This document shows positions 1 through 9,010 of a stretch of 55,201 nt of DNA, one piece after another. The notes under the pieces were generated by a model that was not told the DNA's origin, searched no databases, and saw only the letters and a list, made by a program, of their open reading frames with translations. Every line of letters starts with the position of its first letter. The first letter of the stretch is position 1. The position numbers and the translations under genes are program-made. Origin of the DNA: XYA12-FULL-58-9 sp001798605 (GTDB lineage Bacteria > Myxococcota > XYA12-FULL-58-9); assembly GCA_036736205.1 (NCBI GenBank), contig DAINMX010000011.1:1-55201 (forward strand), read 5' to 3'.

Positions 1-328
1 CTAGCGTCCCGCCTCCTGATGGAGCCGGGGATGATTGTGATGTCGCAGAAACTGTACGATCAACCGGGCGTGGCCGACCTGCTCCACTACCACTACGTGG
101 TACCCAACAATCGAGCTATCAAAGGTTTCCATGGGCAGATACCATGTTGCGACGTGCTGCCGTTGCAACCGACCGGCAAGCCACCCACCAAACGGCGTAG
201 CGATGACAAGATCTGGTGGCAACGGTGGCCCAAATCCAGCACGAAGCCATCCTCCTGCCTCGCCTAGCGGCAAACTCAATGTAGTGGATCGCCCGGTTGC
301 TCGTGCTAGAGAAAGGAAAGGGGGACAA
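1..328. other. No gene recognised at window start
   Basis: The first 328 bases contain short open frames on both strands, but none has a recognisable motif, signal peptide or good ribosome binding site. The sequence may be the end of an upstream gene remnant together with the control region of the Crp-like regulator that follows. I see no convincing promoter, repeat or RNA here. Confidence 0.4.
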
Positions 329-367
329 ATGAGGCGCTGGATCGATGGCGAACAAACGCACCCATAG
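313..367 (+). promoter_or_regulatory. Strong RBS with 12-codon leader ORF overlapping regulator start
   Basis: A purine-rich Shine-Dalgarno stretch (about 313-325) lies 4 to 5 bases before ATG 329. That ATG opens a 12-codon frame (MRRWIDGEQTHP) that stops at 367, after the ATG of the regulator at 345. The regulator frame itself is closed by a stop at 330-332, so its first usable ATG is 345, about 20 bases from the strong RBS. Translation of the regulator may therefore be coupled to the mini-ORF. This is inference from spacing only. Confidence 0.35.
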
Positions 368-1115
368 AGACATCACGGTAGCAGACTTGGAAGCGAATGT
401 TCCTGTGTTCCATGGGGTCGACCGTTGGCTGTTGGAGTCCATGGTCAATCAAGGCAAAACCTATCACCACCCAGCTGAGCAGTTGTTGCTCCAAGCGGGG
501 CAATCCGCCGACACCTTTTTTTTCCTGCAGCGTGGCTCTGTCCGCGTGTTCTGCCACTTGCCCCAGGACGGGCGCGAGGTGGCGATCAAACTGTTTCGCG
601 CACCTGCGGTGTTCGGTGAGATGGAGTGCCTGGTAGGTATTCCCTACCTCGAATCAGTTTCGACCCTCGAGCCATCGTCGATACTGGCGCTCCCGCGCCA
701 AGTTTTGTTGGATTCGTTGGCTGCCTCAGCCCTCTTCGCCAACAATCTTCTGCGAGATCTCGCGGCACGACTGTGCATCGCATCGCAGTACGAACGGGCA
801 CTGGCTTTCGACGATGTCACCAGCCGATTGGCTGCTCTATTCTTGAACTACATCGATTTCTATGGCCTACCCGTCGAGGGCGGCACCTTGATCCGAATAT
901 CCTTGAGTCAGGAACAATTGGCCAACTCCCTAGGTGTGGGACGGCGCTCGATCACACGGGCATTGAAACAATGGACCGACGCCGGAACCATCAGCAAGAG
1001 GGGTCGTCAGTTTGTGGTCGCCGACAAGGAAGCACTCACCAAGCTCATTGATCCGAAAATGCTGCGCATTACCTACGACGCCAACTGGTCGTCGAAGTTG
1101 TCGAACAAGATGTAG
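345..1115 (+). CDS. Crp/Fnr-family transcriptional regulator
   Basis: A cytoplasmic DNA-binding regulator of 256 residues, close to the usual Crp/Fnr length. Residues about 20-130 form the cyclic-nucleotide-type beta-roll (FFLQRGSVRVF, then FGEME), followed by a dimerisation helix and a winged helix-turn-helix at about 186-208 (SLSQEQLANSLGVGRRSITR). The Arg-Ser/Thr-Ala part of the cAMP-binding signature after GEM is missing, and there is no N-terminal Cys cluster as in Fnr, so the ligand is unknown and may not be cAMP. The frame opens only 12 bases before this ATG, which fixes the start. The gene lies 60 bases upstream of the large SAHH-like gene on the same strand and may control it; I saw no clear Crp or Fnr box between them. 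Confidence 0.9.
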   Translation: MANKRTHRDITVADLEANVPVFHGVDRWLLESMVNQGKTYHHPAEQLLLQAGQSADTFFFLQRGSVRVFCHLPQDGREVAIKLFRAPAVFGEMECLVGIPYLESVSTLEPSSILALPRQVLLDSLAASALFANNLLRDLAARLCIASQYERALAFDDVTSRLAALFLNYIDFYGLPVEGGTLIRISLSQEQLANSLGVGRRSITRALKQWTDAGTISKRGRQFVVADKEALTKLIDPKMLRITYDANWSSKLSNKM

Positions 1116-1175
1116 GCCAACCTGAGTGGGGTAGCGGGCGGCCTGCATTTGAGTTATCATGGGCCAATAAGATAA

Positions 1176-4100
1176 ATGACGACGATCAAGCCAAAAGTCT
1201 TGGACAGCAACGGTTTGCCCCAAGAGCACGCCAACGAGCAAGACTCCAAGGCTGGTCAACGCCTCGTGTTTCACAGCGTGCGTGCAAATCAATACAAGAC
1301 CATTGTCGTTGGTTCCAACAGCAAGACAGGTACCTTCACCGACGATCTCTCCAAGTCGCGACTCTCTAATCGACACGCCCAATTCCAGCCACCACTTGGC
1401 CGCCACCCAATCGAGAGTCAGGTGGGTCCCTACACCGATGCCATCCACGACGAATTTGTTACGGAGTCTGTGCGGTTTCACGAGCGGCTGAGCGCCTGTC
1501 TGGAGGATCAGCCGTCTTGGTTGGGGCGACAAGAACCTCTCGTGCTCGGGCGCATGGCGAATTCTGGGCCTCTGGTCATCGGCGACGCGGTTTCGCGCCA
1601 GAGTGATATTCTCCCCACCGCTCTGGACATCGCCAACACCATCGCCAGGGCCCAACGGGTCGAGGTCCTTGATGCCATTGCCGCCAAGATCGCGCCACAG
1701 GACGTAGGCCTCAGTGACGAGCACCGTCGTCAGTTGTTCGACGCCATCAATGTGCGTACCGCAGAGCTTGGAGATCTCGGCAGCCAGATCCAGTCGTTGG
1801 TCCAGTCATGTCTCCAATGCCGCAAAGATGATTACGCCCATGTCTGGCGCCTCTTTGATGCCATTGAGAGGGTCTCGTCACCGGTCGCTCTGGATATGTG
1901 GGAGAAGGTCTGTACGAAGCTCGAGCGGGTTCACATGTTGCAAACCCAAGAGCTCGACGCCATCACGGCGGCCATTGCATCCCAACGTCAATATTTGTTG
2001 CGTGTCAGTGGTCAAAGTCATGAGGTGATCTCCTTCATCGGCCCCCAATCCTTCGGCCGCTTGGTCGACTATCGGGCCCGTGTCCATCAGGGTCTGACCG
2101 AGAACCTGCGTTTTTCGGCCCAACAGAGGTTGTACGACCGCCTCCCTGTGCCACTGCAGAATCTCGTCGACAATCGGGCCATGCGCCAACCCGTGTATCG
2201 ACCTGACCCTGACAACGGTCTCGTGGTGCATGTGGCTGGGGGCAAGGATTGGTTCGAACACGCCCGCAACTGGGATGGGTCCACCAAGGTCGTTCGCTCG
2301 TCTCGTCCGTGTTTCCAAGGGGGTGGCTCGGGGCCCTATGGACACCTGTACCCTGAGGTCCTTCTCAACATGGGTTGGTCAGACCAACGGATTGCGCAGC
2401 TACAGCAAGATCGAAAGGATTATCGGCAGGTTGACTCGGGCCAGGCGGTGAGCCTAGACGAGCGACCTGAACGGTTTCTGGCCAACCCTCCGCCCGTAGT
2501 CTCGGTTGGCAAGCTCATGCATGGCCTGTTGCTGCGCGAGCTACACACCATCGTCGATCTTTATGAGCCGTACGTCGACAAGCTTCCGACGTTTGGCGAG
2601 CAATCGGAGCTTAGCGGCGTCGGTGTGCCCAATTCCATACGCGCCATTTGGCCGCGACTGCGTCAGATTCCAGGATCCGCACAGCGAAAGAAGGCTCTGC
2701 CATGGTTGCTGTTGTCGTACATGGTTCAGGCGGCCGGCAGTGGCGGGAGGATCCGCCTCGAAGATCTCAAAAAGGAATGTTTCAAAGGCGACCCCTGGGC
2801 GCGTGAGAATCTCGAGGGCCTCTACGTTGAGGCCGCGCCTGACCAGTCCCATGAACGAAATGTGTTACGCACGCAGTTTGCGGGAGAGCTCGACAACGAG
2901 GTTAGGCGGCAATTGCGCCAGTACGCACCGGAGCTGTTGCGGTTTGTGCCCACTGGAAAATCCATTATACCCAAGACGGTCAGCCAGATCTTGGCGTGCA
3001 CCCAAGAAGCGCCACTCGCCAACGTCAATGTCATCGCGGTGCAACACCTGCTCGACGACAATGTTGGTTTGATCGAGTCACTGCGAAAGTTCGGTGTCGA
3101 CCCAAACTGCACCCATGTGCTCGGCGTGCCCTATTCCACCTGCGAGCCGGATGCTGACGTGTTGCGTGCGTCAGGCGTGGATGTGGATACCCGTGAGCGA
3201 CGCGGGCTGCCCTACGATGCTTGGCGATCGGTGCAGGTCTGCAATCTCATTCGCAAATCATTGGCGGATCACGCCCGGAACAACAAACCGATCGTCGTTC
3301 TCGATGATGGTGGATATGTCACCAAAGCTCTGCACAAATATTTTCCCGAGCACGCCAACAAATTCGTCATTGTCGAGCAGACCACCCGTGGTCTGACGGT
3401 TGCCAAAGATCTCGAGCTGAAGTGCGACGTCATCAACATTGCTAAGTCCGAGGCCAAGATGCTCGAGCTGCCGGGCCTGGAGTATCGATTTAAGCAACAG
3501 GTGCGCGCCCGACTCGATCCGTTTGCCGGTGATGATTTCATGCCCGGCAAGCCCGCAGCCATCTTGGGGTATGGCTGGATCGGTATGACCACCGCGCGGG
3601 CGATGCGCGAGCTCGGCCGTGCGGTCGTCGTGGTTGAGCCCGATCCGATCAAACGAGCCCAGGCTGAGCGTGACGGCTACCGCACGGTGACGTCGGCGGA
3701 TCAGATCATCCACGAGGCCGCCATCATCGCCGGCTGCACCGGCAAACAGTCCTTGACCAAGGAGCAGTTACACTCCCTGCGACACGGACCTGTGCTCTTC
3801 TCTGCGTCGTCATCCAATGTTGAGTTCGAGCTCCCCAACGACTCCCGTTTTCACGATGACATGTTGGTGCAGGGGGATGGCTACAATTATCTGGTCCTCG
3901 GTGCCGGTTTCCCCATCAACTTCACCGGCGCGGGGGACATCAACACGCCTGAGGAGCTGCAGTACACTCGGGGTGCCATGCTCTACGGTGCCATACAGGG
4001 AGCCGCCAGTTTCGCCAAACGGGGCGCCGATTGGAAGCCGCAGGTTGTCGACCTAGAGGAAACCTACGATGCCCATCTCCTGAAAATGTCGGAGACTCTC

Positions 4101-4202
4101 GGGAATGGCGTTTCGAACCGGCAAGAGGATGAAGAGGAAAGCAGCAAGCCGTTCGCTCGTTTTGGGCGAGTCGGTGGCCGGTTTGGTGCGTGGAAACGTT
4201 GA
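1176..4202 (+). CDS. Large protein with adenosylhomocysteinase-like NAD-binding C-terminus
   Basis: 1008 residues. The last roughly 400 resemble S-adenosylhomocysteine hydrolase in layout: a segment near residue 623 (HLLDDNVGLIESL) like the SAHH substrate domain, VVLDDGGY near 707-713, then a Rossmann nucleotide loop G798-Y-G-W-I-G803 where SAHH has GYGDVG, an acidic residue at the end of the second strand (VVVVEPDP), and SSSNVEFEL where SAHH has GHFD-x-E. The substitution at GHFD suggests a changed reaction rather than plain SAHH. The first roughly 600 residues are not recognised; they contain a Gly-rich stretch near 382-387 and no signal peptide or membrane span. A typical SAHH has about 430-470 residues, so this is a fusion or a distinct family. 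It follows a Crp-like regulator and converges with the next gene. NAD binding is likely; the substrate is unknown. Confidence 0.75.
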   Translation: MTTIKPKVLDSNGLPQEHANEQDSKAGQRLVFHSVRANQYKTIVVGSNSKTGTFTDDLSKSRLSNRHAQFQPPLGRHPIESQVGPYTDAIHDEFVTESVRFHERLSACLEDQPSWLGRQEPLVLGRMANSGPLVIGDAVSRQSDILPTALDIANTIARAQRVEVLDAIAAKIAPQDVGLSDEHRRQLFDAINVRTAELGDLGSQIQSLVQSCLQCRKDDYAHVWRLFDAIERVSSPVALDMWEKVCTKLERVHMLQTQELDAITAAIASQRQYLLRVSGQSHEVISFIGPQSFGRLVDYRARVHQGLTENLRFSAQQRLYDRLPVPLQNLVDNRAMRQPVYRPDPDNGLVVHVAGGKDWFEHARNWDGSTKVVRSSRPCFQGGGSGPYGHLYPEVLLNMGWSDQRIAQLQQDRKDYRQVDSGQAVSLDERPERFLANPPPVVSVGKLMHGLLLRELHTIVDLYEPYVDKLPTFGEQSELSGVGVPNSIRAIWPRLRQIPGSAQRKKALPWLLLSYMVQAAGSGGRIRLEDLKKECFKGDPWARENLEGLYVEAAPDQSHERNVLRTQFAGELDNEVRRQLRQYAPELLRFVPTGKSIIPKTVSQILACTQEAPLANVNVIAVQHLLDDNVGLIESLRKFGVDPNCTHVLGVPYSTCEPDADVLRASGVDVDTRERRGLPYDAWRSVQVCNLIRKSLADHARNNKPIVVLDDGGYVTKALHKYFPEHANKFVIVEQTTRGLTVAKDLELKCDVINIAKSEAKMLELPGLEYRFKQQVRARLDPFAGDDFMPGKPAAILGYGWIGMTTARAMRELGRAVVVVEPDPIKRAQAERDGYRTVTSADQIIHEAAIIAGCTGKQSLTKEQLHSLRHGPVLFSASSSNVEFELPNDSRFHDDMLVQGDGYNYLVLGAGFPINFTGAGDINTPEELQYTRGAMLYGAIQGAASFAKRGADWKPQVVDLEETYDAHLLKMSETLGNGVSNRQEDEEESSKPFARFGRVGGRFGAWKR

Positions 4203-4235
4203 CGTTGATTTGTGCTGGCGGTCCGCGTCGCAAGG

Positions 4236-4538
4236 CTATTCCGCAGGGCGTTTGAAGCACCAGACAACCGGTCGGAGGGGGTAGTGCCCTTCTCCGGTCG
4301 TGGGCACGATGGCGGGGGTGTACTCCCCTGCGGCTGCGAGCTCCCAGCCTTTGAGCCCACCTTGGGTGAAGGTCTCCACCAGCTTCTCGGGCGTTTCGCT
4401 GAATTTCTCGACGCAGAAATACTCCCATTTCATACGGCTCGCCCGCGCCGCTTGCGCAGACGACGAGAGGGTTTGCGAGAAAACGGCGCCAGCGATGAAC
4501 GCCGCCGACAATGAAAGACCCAATAGAAACTGCCGCAT
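4236..4538 (-). CDS. Small exported DUF4177-like protein
   Basis: 100 residues starting at ATG 4538, chosen because GGAGG lies 5 bases upstream; a GTG two codons earlier is the alternative. Residues 1-30 are a signal peptide (MRQFLLGLSLSAAFIAGAVF, ending near AQA). The mature part begins KWEYFCVEKF and contains GLKGWELAAAGEY, the pattern of DUF4177-type domains (Y..V followed by GWELV). No enzymatic function is known for that family. It lies downstream of the MMPL transporter on the same strand, separated by 130 bases that hold a short tandem repeat, so co-transcription is possible. The family call rests on motif memory and was not checked with a profile. Confidence 0.75.
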   Translation of the reverse strand: MRQFLLGLSLSAAFIAGAVFSQTLSSSAQAARASRMKWEYFCVEKFSETPEKLVETFTQGGLKGWELAAAGEYTPAIVPTTGEGHYPLRPVVWCFKRPAE

Positions 4539-4608
4539 TCCCACCTCCGCTCACGGCGCGAACCTGCAAAGCACCCTAGCACGCTCCGGGGTCGGACCAA
4601 ACTCTGGC

Positions 4609-4648
4609 GCATGTGCGGATGTGCGGATGTGCGGGCGTGCGAGTGTGC
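4609..4648. repeat. Five imperfect 8-bp tandem repeats
   Basis: Five consecutive units of the pattern G-G-A-T-G-T-G-C run from 4609 to 4648; units 2 and 3 are identical and the others differ by one to three bases. They sit in the non-coding gap between the MMPL gene stop and the DUF4177-like gene. They are too short and too few for CRISPR and most resemble a slipped-strand microsatellite. Confidence 0.7.
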
Positions 4649-4668
4649 GGGGTCGAGCTGCGCGAAAG

Positions 4669-7389
4669 TTAGCGCACGCGTCCCAGAAGAAACAGGATGG
4701 CGGGAAGGACGATGATGGCACCGAGAAGGCAGCTGCTGACGCCGATGCTCATAATGAGTCCGAGACTGATCATGCCGCCATAGTCAGCCACCATCAATCC
4801 TGCAAAGCCGAACACCGTGGTCACCGCGGCAACAAATACGGCGGCACCTGTGCCGCGCAGCAGATCTTCGAGAATGCCGACGCCGCCGTGTTCCAGTTGG
4901 CTTTGGCGACAACGGTGCATCAGGTGTACCCCTGCGGCAACGCCAATGCCCGGAACCAACGGCAAGGCGACGATGTTAGCAAAATCAAAACGGATGCCGA
5001 AGGCACCCATGGCTCCGAGCATCCACAACCAACCGCAGCAAAGTGGTGCCAGTGCGAGCAGGGTATCCTTAACACTGCGAAAGTCGAGCAACAACACCAG
5101 GAATATCAGCACTGCGGCGAGGACAGCCGCCTGCTGAAATCCGTGCAGCACCATGCGACTGTGCTCGTGCAAGGTGATGGCGGTGCCAGACGCCTTCGGA
5201 TCGACCGTCTCGAGGTCGTCACGAAACCGCTTTGCCTCGTCGACGTTCCAGACATTGCCCGCAGGGTAGACAAACAATGCGAGAGCTTTGCCGTCCTTCG
5301 AGGCGAAGCGGACGCGAAACAGCTCAGGCAAATCACTTGGCAGCCAAGAGCCGCGGGCGGCGACTGTCACGGCAGCGTTCCAAGCACGCTGGAGAATCTT
5401 TGCGGCGCGTTCAGAAAGAGCGCGGATGGCGGGTTGGCCTCGATCGGGGAGTGATTCAAGTCGTGCTCGCAGTGTCTCGAGGGCCGAAATCGCTGCGTCG
5501 GCACTGTCGGTGCTGCGGCCTCCCAGCTTGCGAAACTGACGCATGCCCTCGATGGAGCGGGTTACCCCCTGGAGCTCGGCGATGAGTTGTTCTGCTGTCG
5601 CATTGCTGGTCGCGAGCATGGAGAAGTTTGGCGGCCTGGTGTCGAGGCTCATGCGCAATTTTCGAAGTCGTTCTTCGTCCATCTTGGGGATGAGGTCGGT
5701 CGCTGATTGGACTGCCGCGACGGTTGGCAGGGTGCGCAGGCGGGCTGTCATGGTCCGTGCTTGCTCGACGTTGTCGGCCGAGACGAAGGCGAAGGTAGGA
5801 CCCATGCCCGTTTCCTTTTCGAGCTGACGTAGGGCGATGGAGCTCTCGGTGTGCGCCGGCAGGAAGTCAAAGTAGCGCACGTTGAACTCGATACCCGGTA
5901 GGACGATACCTCCGCCGAGAGCTGCCACGAGGGCGAGCAGCAACGTCAGTCGTGGATGGTTTCGTGCCGCGCCCGCGAGTCGAGTCATACCCGGGATCTC
6001 CGGAGACACAGGCATCTGCCTTTTGCTACCCCAGACCAAAAGTGGCGGTACGAGCAAGAGGGTGGCTACCAGGGTGAATGCGAGTCCGAGCGCAGTGAGC
6101 ACGCCGAGCTCCGCAAAAGCAGTGAACTCGGTGATGGTAGTAGTCAAAAATGCCAGGGCGCAGGTCACCGCACCAGTGAGGATTGCTGGGCCGGCCCGCA
6201 GAAGTGTCGTTTGGACCGCCGCTGCGGGAGTGGCGCCATCGCGCAGTGCCTCGTTGTACCGGGCGGTCGCGTGAACAGCGAAATCGATGCCGAGGCCCAG
6301 GAGAATTGCAACAGACGCAGAAGTGATGAGGTTGAGTTGGCCAAAGAGGAGCCGCGCACTCGCCAGAGTCATGACCACGCCGACGAGCAGGGGTATCAAC
6401 GCCATGATGGTCTGTCGCACAGAACGAAACACGGCGAAGAACAACATGAGAATGGCAATGGTGGCAGCGAGGCTCGACTGCCACAATCCCCGGGTGATGA
6501 CACTGTGCTCATCGACCGACAAGGCCGGCAGGCCGGTGAGGCGGATGGTGATATCTTTGTTGGCGGTTTCGGCGAGAACGACGTCGCGGATGGCGCGAAT
6601 GCGTTCGACTACGGGCCTTAGCTGCTCGATGTTGTCACCGGGCAGGTCGACGAAGATCGGGATCATATGGTGCAGGCCGGTGGTCCCCACCAAGTAGCCG
6701 CGGCCGTCGATTCCTTGATCTGTAGGCATCAAGCCTGCGCCTGCAGGAACCATGATGTCCGGCCATGCCGGCTCTTCGGACAGGGAGGCCTCAAAGGCCC
6801 GCGCCATGACGGCGAGCCAGGCAATGGCTTGATCGGACGCAGTTTGACCTCTGCCGATGGAAAACGGCGAGAGTATGGCCAACCGGTCGGCCGCCACGGC
6901 CGCCTCTATTTGGCGGGCCATCACCTGGGTCATTGCCGGCAGGCCACCTTCTATGAGGTCGGCGAACTCGGTGTCGGGGGGCAAAAAAGGTCGCAGAGCC
7001 GTCAGTGCCTCCGGTTGGTGCAGCAGGATGATCTCCGCGACTTTTTCGGGATCGATTCGCGCCATGACCCGACCGGCAAACATCGGTTCGGCTTCGAGAT
7101 GCTTCTCCAACCTATTGACCACCCTGCGACGCTCAACGTCGGTTCCGCCGCTGAGGACCAGTACCGGAGTGTCGGGGAACCCGAACCGCTCAAAGAATTC
7201 GAAGAGGCGCGCCTGGTAGGGATTGTCGGCGGACACCAAACTGTAGCGCGATGTGGTGACACCGATGCCTGGGATCAACGCCCCGGCGACGATCGTCAAC
7301 AAGCCGACGATGGCGACGACCCGTCCCGGCCTGTTAACGGTGAGTAGACTGAGTGCGGTGAACCAACGGGTGCGCGTTGAGCTTGTCAT
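4669..7389 (-). CDS. RND superfamily transporter, MMPL type
   Basis: 906 residues with two repeats of one N-terminal helix, a large periplasmic loop and a five-helix block, the layout of MMPL/HpnN-type exporters that move hydrophobic molecules such as hopanoids, lipids or acyl compounds. Helix 1 covers about residues 18-40 and is followed by a periplasmic domain (SRYSLVSADNPYQAR). The first helix block carries LLGLGIDFAVHATARYNEA, with the Asp expected for proton relay. The second block has PLVPGIGVAAGVHLMHRCRQ, where the Asp is replaced, so proton coupling may be one-sided. It is divergent from the thioesterase gene with only 42 bases between the two starts, which fits a shared control region and an acyl-chain or lipid theme. 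The substrate is inference. Confidence 0.85.
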   Translation of the reverse strand: MTSSTRTRWFTALSLLTVNRPGRVVAIVGLLTIVAGALIPGIGVTTSRYSLVSADNPYQARLFEFFERFGFPDTPVLVLSGGTDVERRRVVNRLEKHLEAEPMFAGRVMARIDPEKVAEIILLHQPEALTALRPFLPPDTEFADLIEGGLPAMTQVMARQIEAAVAADRLAILSPFSIGRGQTASDQAIAWLAVMARAFEASLSEEPAWPDIMVPAGAGLMPTDQGIDGRGYLVGTTGLHHMIPIFVDLPGDNIEQLRPVVERIRAIRDVVLAETANKDITIRLTGLPALSVDEHSVITRGLWQSSLAATIAILMLFFAVFRSVRQTIMALIPLLVGVVMTLASARLLFGQLNLITSASVAILLGLGIDFAVHATARYNEALRDGATPAAAVQTTLLRAGPAILTGAVTCALAFLTTTITEFTAFAELGVLTALGLAFTLVATLLLVPPLLVWGSKRQMPVSPEIPGMTRLAGAARNHPRLTLLLALVAALGGGIVLPGIEFNVRYFDFLPAHTESSIALRQLEKETGMGPTFAFVSADNVEQARTMTARLRTLPTVAAVQSATDLIPKMDEERLRKLRMSLDTRPPNFSMLATSNATAEQLIAELQGVTRSIEGMRQFRKLGGRSTDSADAAISALETLRARLESLPDRGQPAIRALSERAAKILQRAWNAAVTVAARGSWLPSDLPELFRVRFASKDGKALALFVYPAGNVWNVDEAKRFRDDLETVDPKASGTAITLHEHSRMVLHGFQQAAVLAAVLIFLVLLLDFRSVKDTLLALAPLCCGWLWMLGAMGAFGIRFDFANIVALPLVPGIGVAAGVHLMHRCRQSQLEHGGVGILEDLLRGTGAAVFVAAVTTVFGFAGLMVADYGGMISLGLIMSIGVSSCLLGAIIVLPAILFLLGRVR

Positions 7390-7431
7390 GGATTGATTGC
7401 GAAGAGGTCGTTCTGGGGCTAACTACACCCA

Positions 7432-7887
7432 ATGGTTAAAAAGAATTCCAAAGCTCAGGGCAGCGTGGCAGTCACTCGCCGAGTCATCTACGGTGATACC
7501 GATGCCATGGGCATCGTCTACTATGGGAATTACCTACGCTTTTTTGAAATGGGGCGCAACGAGTACTTGCGTGGCCATGGCGTTACCGCAGCCGAGCTCA
7601 TCGAGCGCGGCATTCACATGCCGGTGGTGGAAGTTCTGGCTAAGTACCACACGCCGGCGCGATATGACGACGAGATTGTCGTAACCACTCGTCTCGAAAA
7701 AGTGGAGCGGGTGCGGGTGAGTTTCACCTTTCGTCTCACTCGCGCGGCCGATGGCGAGTTGCTCGTGGTTGGCTCGACAGTTCATGCATGCATCAATGTT
7801 GCAACAGGCAGGGCAGTGCGAATGCCACGGGATTTCCGCGAGCTCTTGGTGGCAGCGCTGTCGCCTGCGGAGGACAACGGTGACTGA
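7432..7887 (+). CDS. YbgC/FadM-family acyl-CoA thioesterase
   Basis: 151 residues forming a single hot-dog fold, the usual length for this family. It has the active-site signature YGDTDAMGIVYYGNYLRFFE at about 20-39, with the Asp-Thr-Asp that hydrolyses acyl-CoA or acyl-ACP thioesters. It is cytoplasmic with no signal peptide. Its stop overlaps the GTG start of the following FAD oxidoreductase by 8 bases, so the two are translationally coupled. The tight divergent pairing with an MMPL transporter suggests a role in lipid or acyl-CoA handling. The RBS before ATG 7432 is weak. Confidence 0.9.
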   Translation: MVKKNSKAQGSVAVTRRVIYGDTDAMGIVYYGNYLRFFEMGRNEYLRGHGVTAAELIERGIHMPVVEVLAKYHTPARYDDEIVVTTRLEKVERVRVSFTFRLTRAADGELLVVGSTVHACINVATGRAVRMPRDFRELLVAALSPAEDNGD

Positions 7888-8989
7888 GGTCGCGGTGATC
7901 GGTGGTGGTGTGGTCGGTGTCGCAGTTGCCGCGGCACTCGGCAGGCAGGGACACGACGTAACTGTTCTTGAGAAAAATGCCAAACTTGGGCAGGAGGTAT
8001 CGGCACGCAACAGCGGTGTCATCCACGCCGGCATTTATTATCCCGCGGATTCGATCAAGGCCCAAACCTGCGTCGAGGGTCGCGAGCGGCTCTACGCTCG
8101 TTGTGTCAAAGCGGGTGTCCCACACCGTGAGACAGGGAAGCTCATCGTCGCGACGGATGAAGAGGGGGAGTCGAAACTCGAGGAGCTCCGCCGCCAGGGT
8201 ATGACCAACGGAGCTGGGGCGCTCGAGATTCTCGACGCAGCCAAGGTTCACGAGAAGGAGTCGAGGGTGCGGGCGCGGGCGGCGTTGTGGTCCCCCCGCA
8301 CAGGCATCGTCGACGTCCACATGCTCGTCCGTAGCCTTGCTGGCGAGGCCGAGAATTTCGGTGCGAGTATCGCCTTGTGTACCACCGTTTCGGACATTGA
8401 ACGATTGCCCAACGGTTGGCGCTTGCACACTGTTTCCGATGGCGAACCCTTCGCTCTCGATGTGCCAGTGGTCGTTAATGCAGCAGGGCTTGGGGCCGAG
8501 GGCATCGCCGCCGCTGCAGGAGTAGACATTGACCGCGCACGTTGGCGTTTGCATTTGTGCAAGGGCGACTATTTCAGCGTGTCGGGCCTTGGCCTATTGA
8601 CCCGGCATCTGGTGTATCCTGTCCCAGGTGTTTTGGGTCTAGGCACACACATCACCTTTGACCTCGGAGGGCAATTTCGCCTGGGACCCGACGCGGAGTA
8701 TGTGCCAAGAGTCAGTTTCAACATTGACGAAGCAAAGGCGGAGGGGTTTGCTGCCGCTGTCAGTCAATTCCTGCCTGAGGTGACAGTAACCAACCTGAGT
8801 CCCGACTTCGCAGGAATACGTCCCAAGCTGCAGGCACCCGGCGAGGCATTTCGCGACTTTGTTATTGAAGAAGGAACCCCACACGGCACCCCAGGGATGA
8901 TCCATCTCATCGGCATCGAGTCACCGGGTCTAACCGCTTCTCTTGCCATTGGCGAAAGAGTGGCCAGGATGGTCAACTCCCTCAGATAG
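7880..8989 (+). CDS. FAD-dependent oxidoreductase, L-2-hydroxyglutarate oxidase (LhgO)-like
   Basis: 369 residues from GTG 7880, which has GGAGG about 6 bases upstream and is the first codon that puts the FAD-binding Rossmann loop at the N-terminus (VAVIGGGVVGVAVAAALGRQ). Further family marks are the segment ARNSGVIHAGIYYP, typical of the LhgO/DAO family where the substrate lies over the flavin, and a C-terminal GIRPKLQ with a final IGIESPGLTASLAIGE. The enzyme family oxidises L-2-hydroxyglutarate to 2-oxoglutarate, usually passing electrons to the quinone pool. It overlaps the thioesterase gene by 8 bases. The exact substrate is inferred from family features only; other glycerol-3-phosphate-oxidase-like enzymes are possible. 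Confidence 0.85.
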   Translation: MTEVAVIGGGVVGVAVAAALGRQGHDVTVLEKNAKLGQEVSARNSGVIHAGIYYPADSIKAQTCVEGRERLYARCVKAGVPHRETGKLIVATDEEGESKLEELRRQGMTNGAGALEILDAAKVHEKESRVRARAALWSPRTGIVDVHMLVRSLAGEAENFGASIALCTTVSDIERLPNGWRLHTVSDGEPFALDVPVVVNAAGLGAEGIAAAAGVDIDRARWRLHLCKGDYFSVSGLGLLTRHLVYPVPGVLGLGTHITFDLGGQFRLGPDAEYVPRVSFNIDEAKAEGFAAAVSQFLPEVTVTNLSPDFAGIRPKLQAPGEAFRDFVIEEGTPHGTPGMIHLIGIESPGLTASLAIGERVARMVNSLR

Positions 8990-9010
8990 ATTGAGGCTCG
9001 CGGGCGAGCC

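Noticed and set aside
930..1724. 264-codon minus-strand open frame
   Set aside because: Antisense to the Crp-like and SAHH-like genes; no family motif or RBS, explained by GC-rich codon bias.
4609..4648. CRISPR-like tandem repeat
   Set aside because: Units are 8 bases with no spacers; a microsatellite.
4300..5454. 384-codon plus-strand open frame
   Set aside because: Antisense to the MMPL and DUF4177-like genes; composition typical of a shadow frame (rich in Gln, His, Arg).
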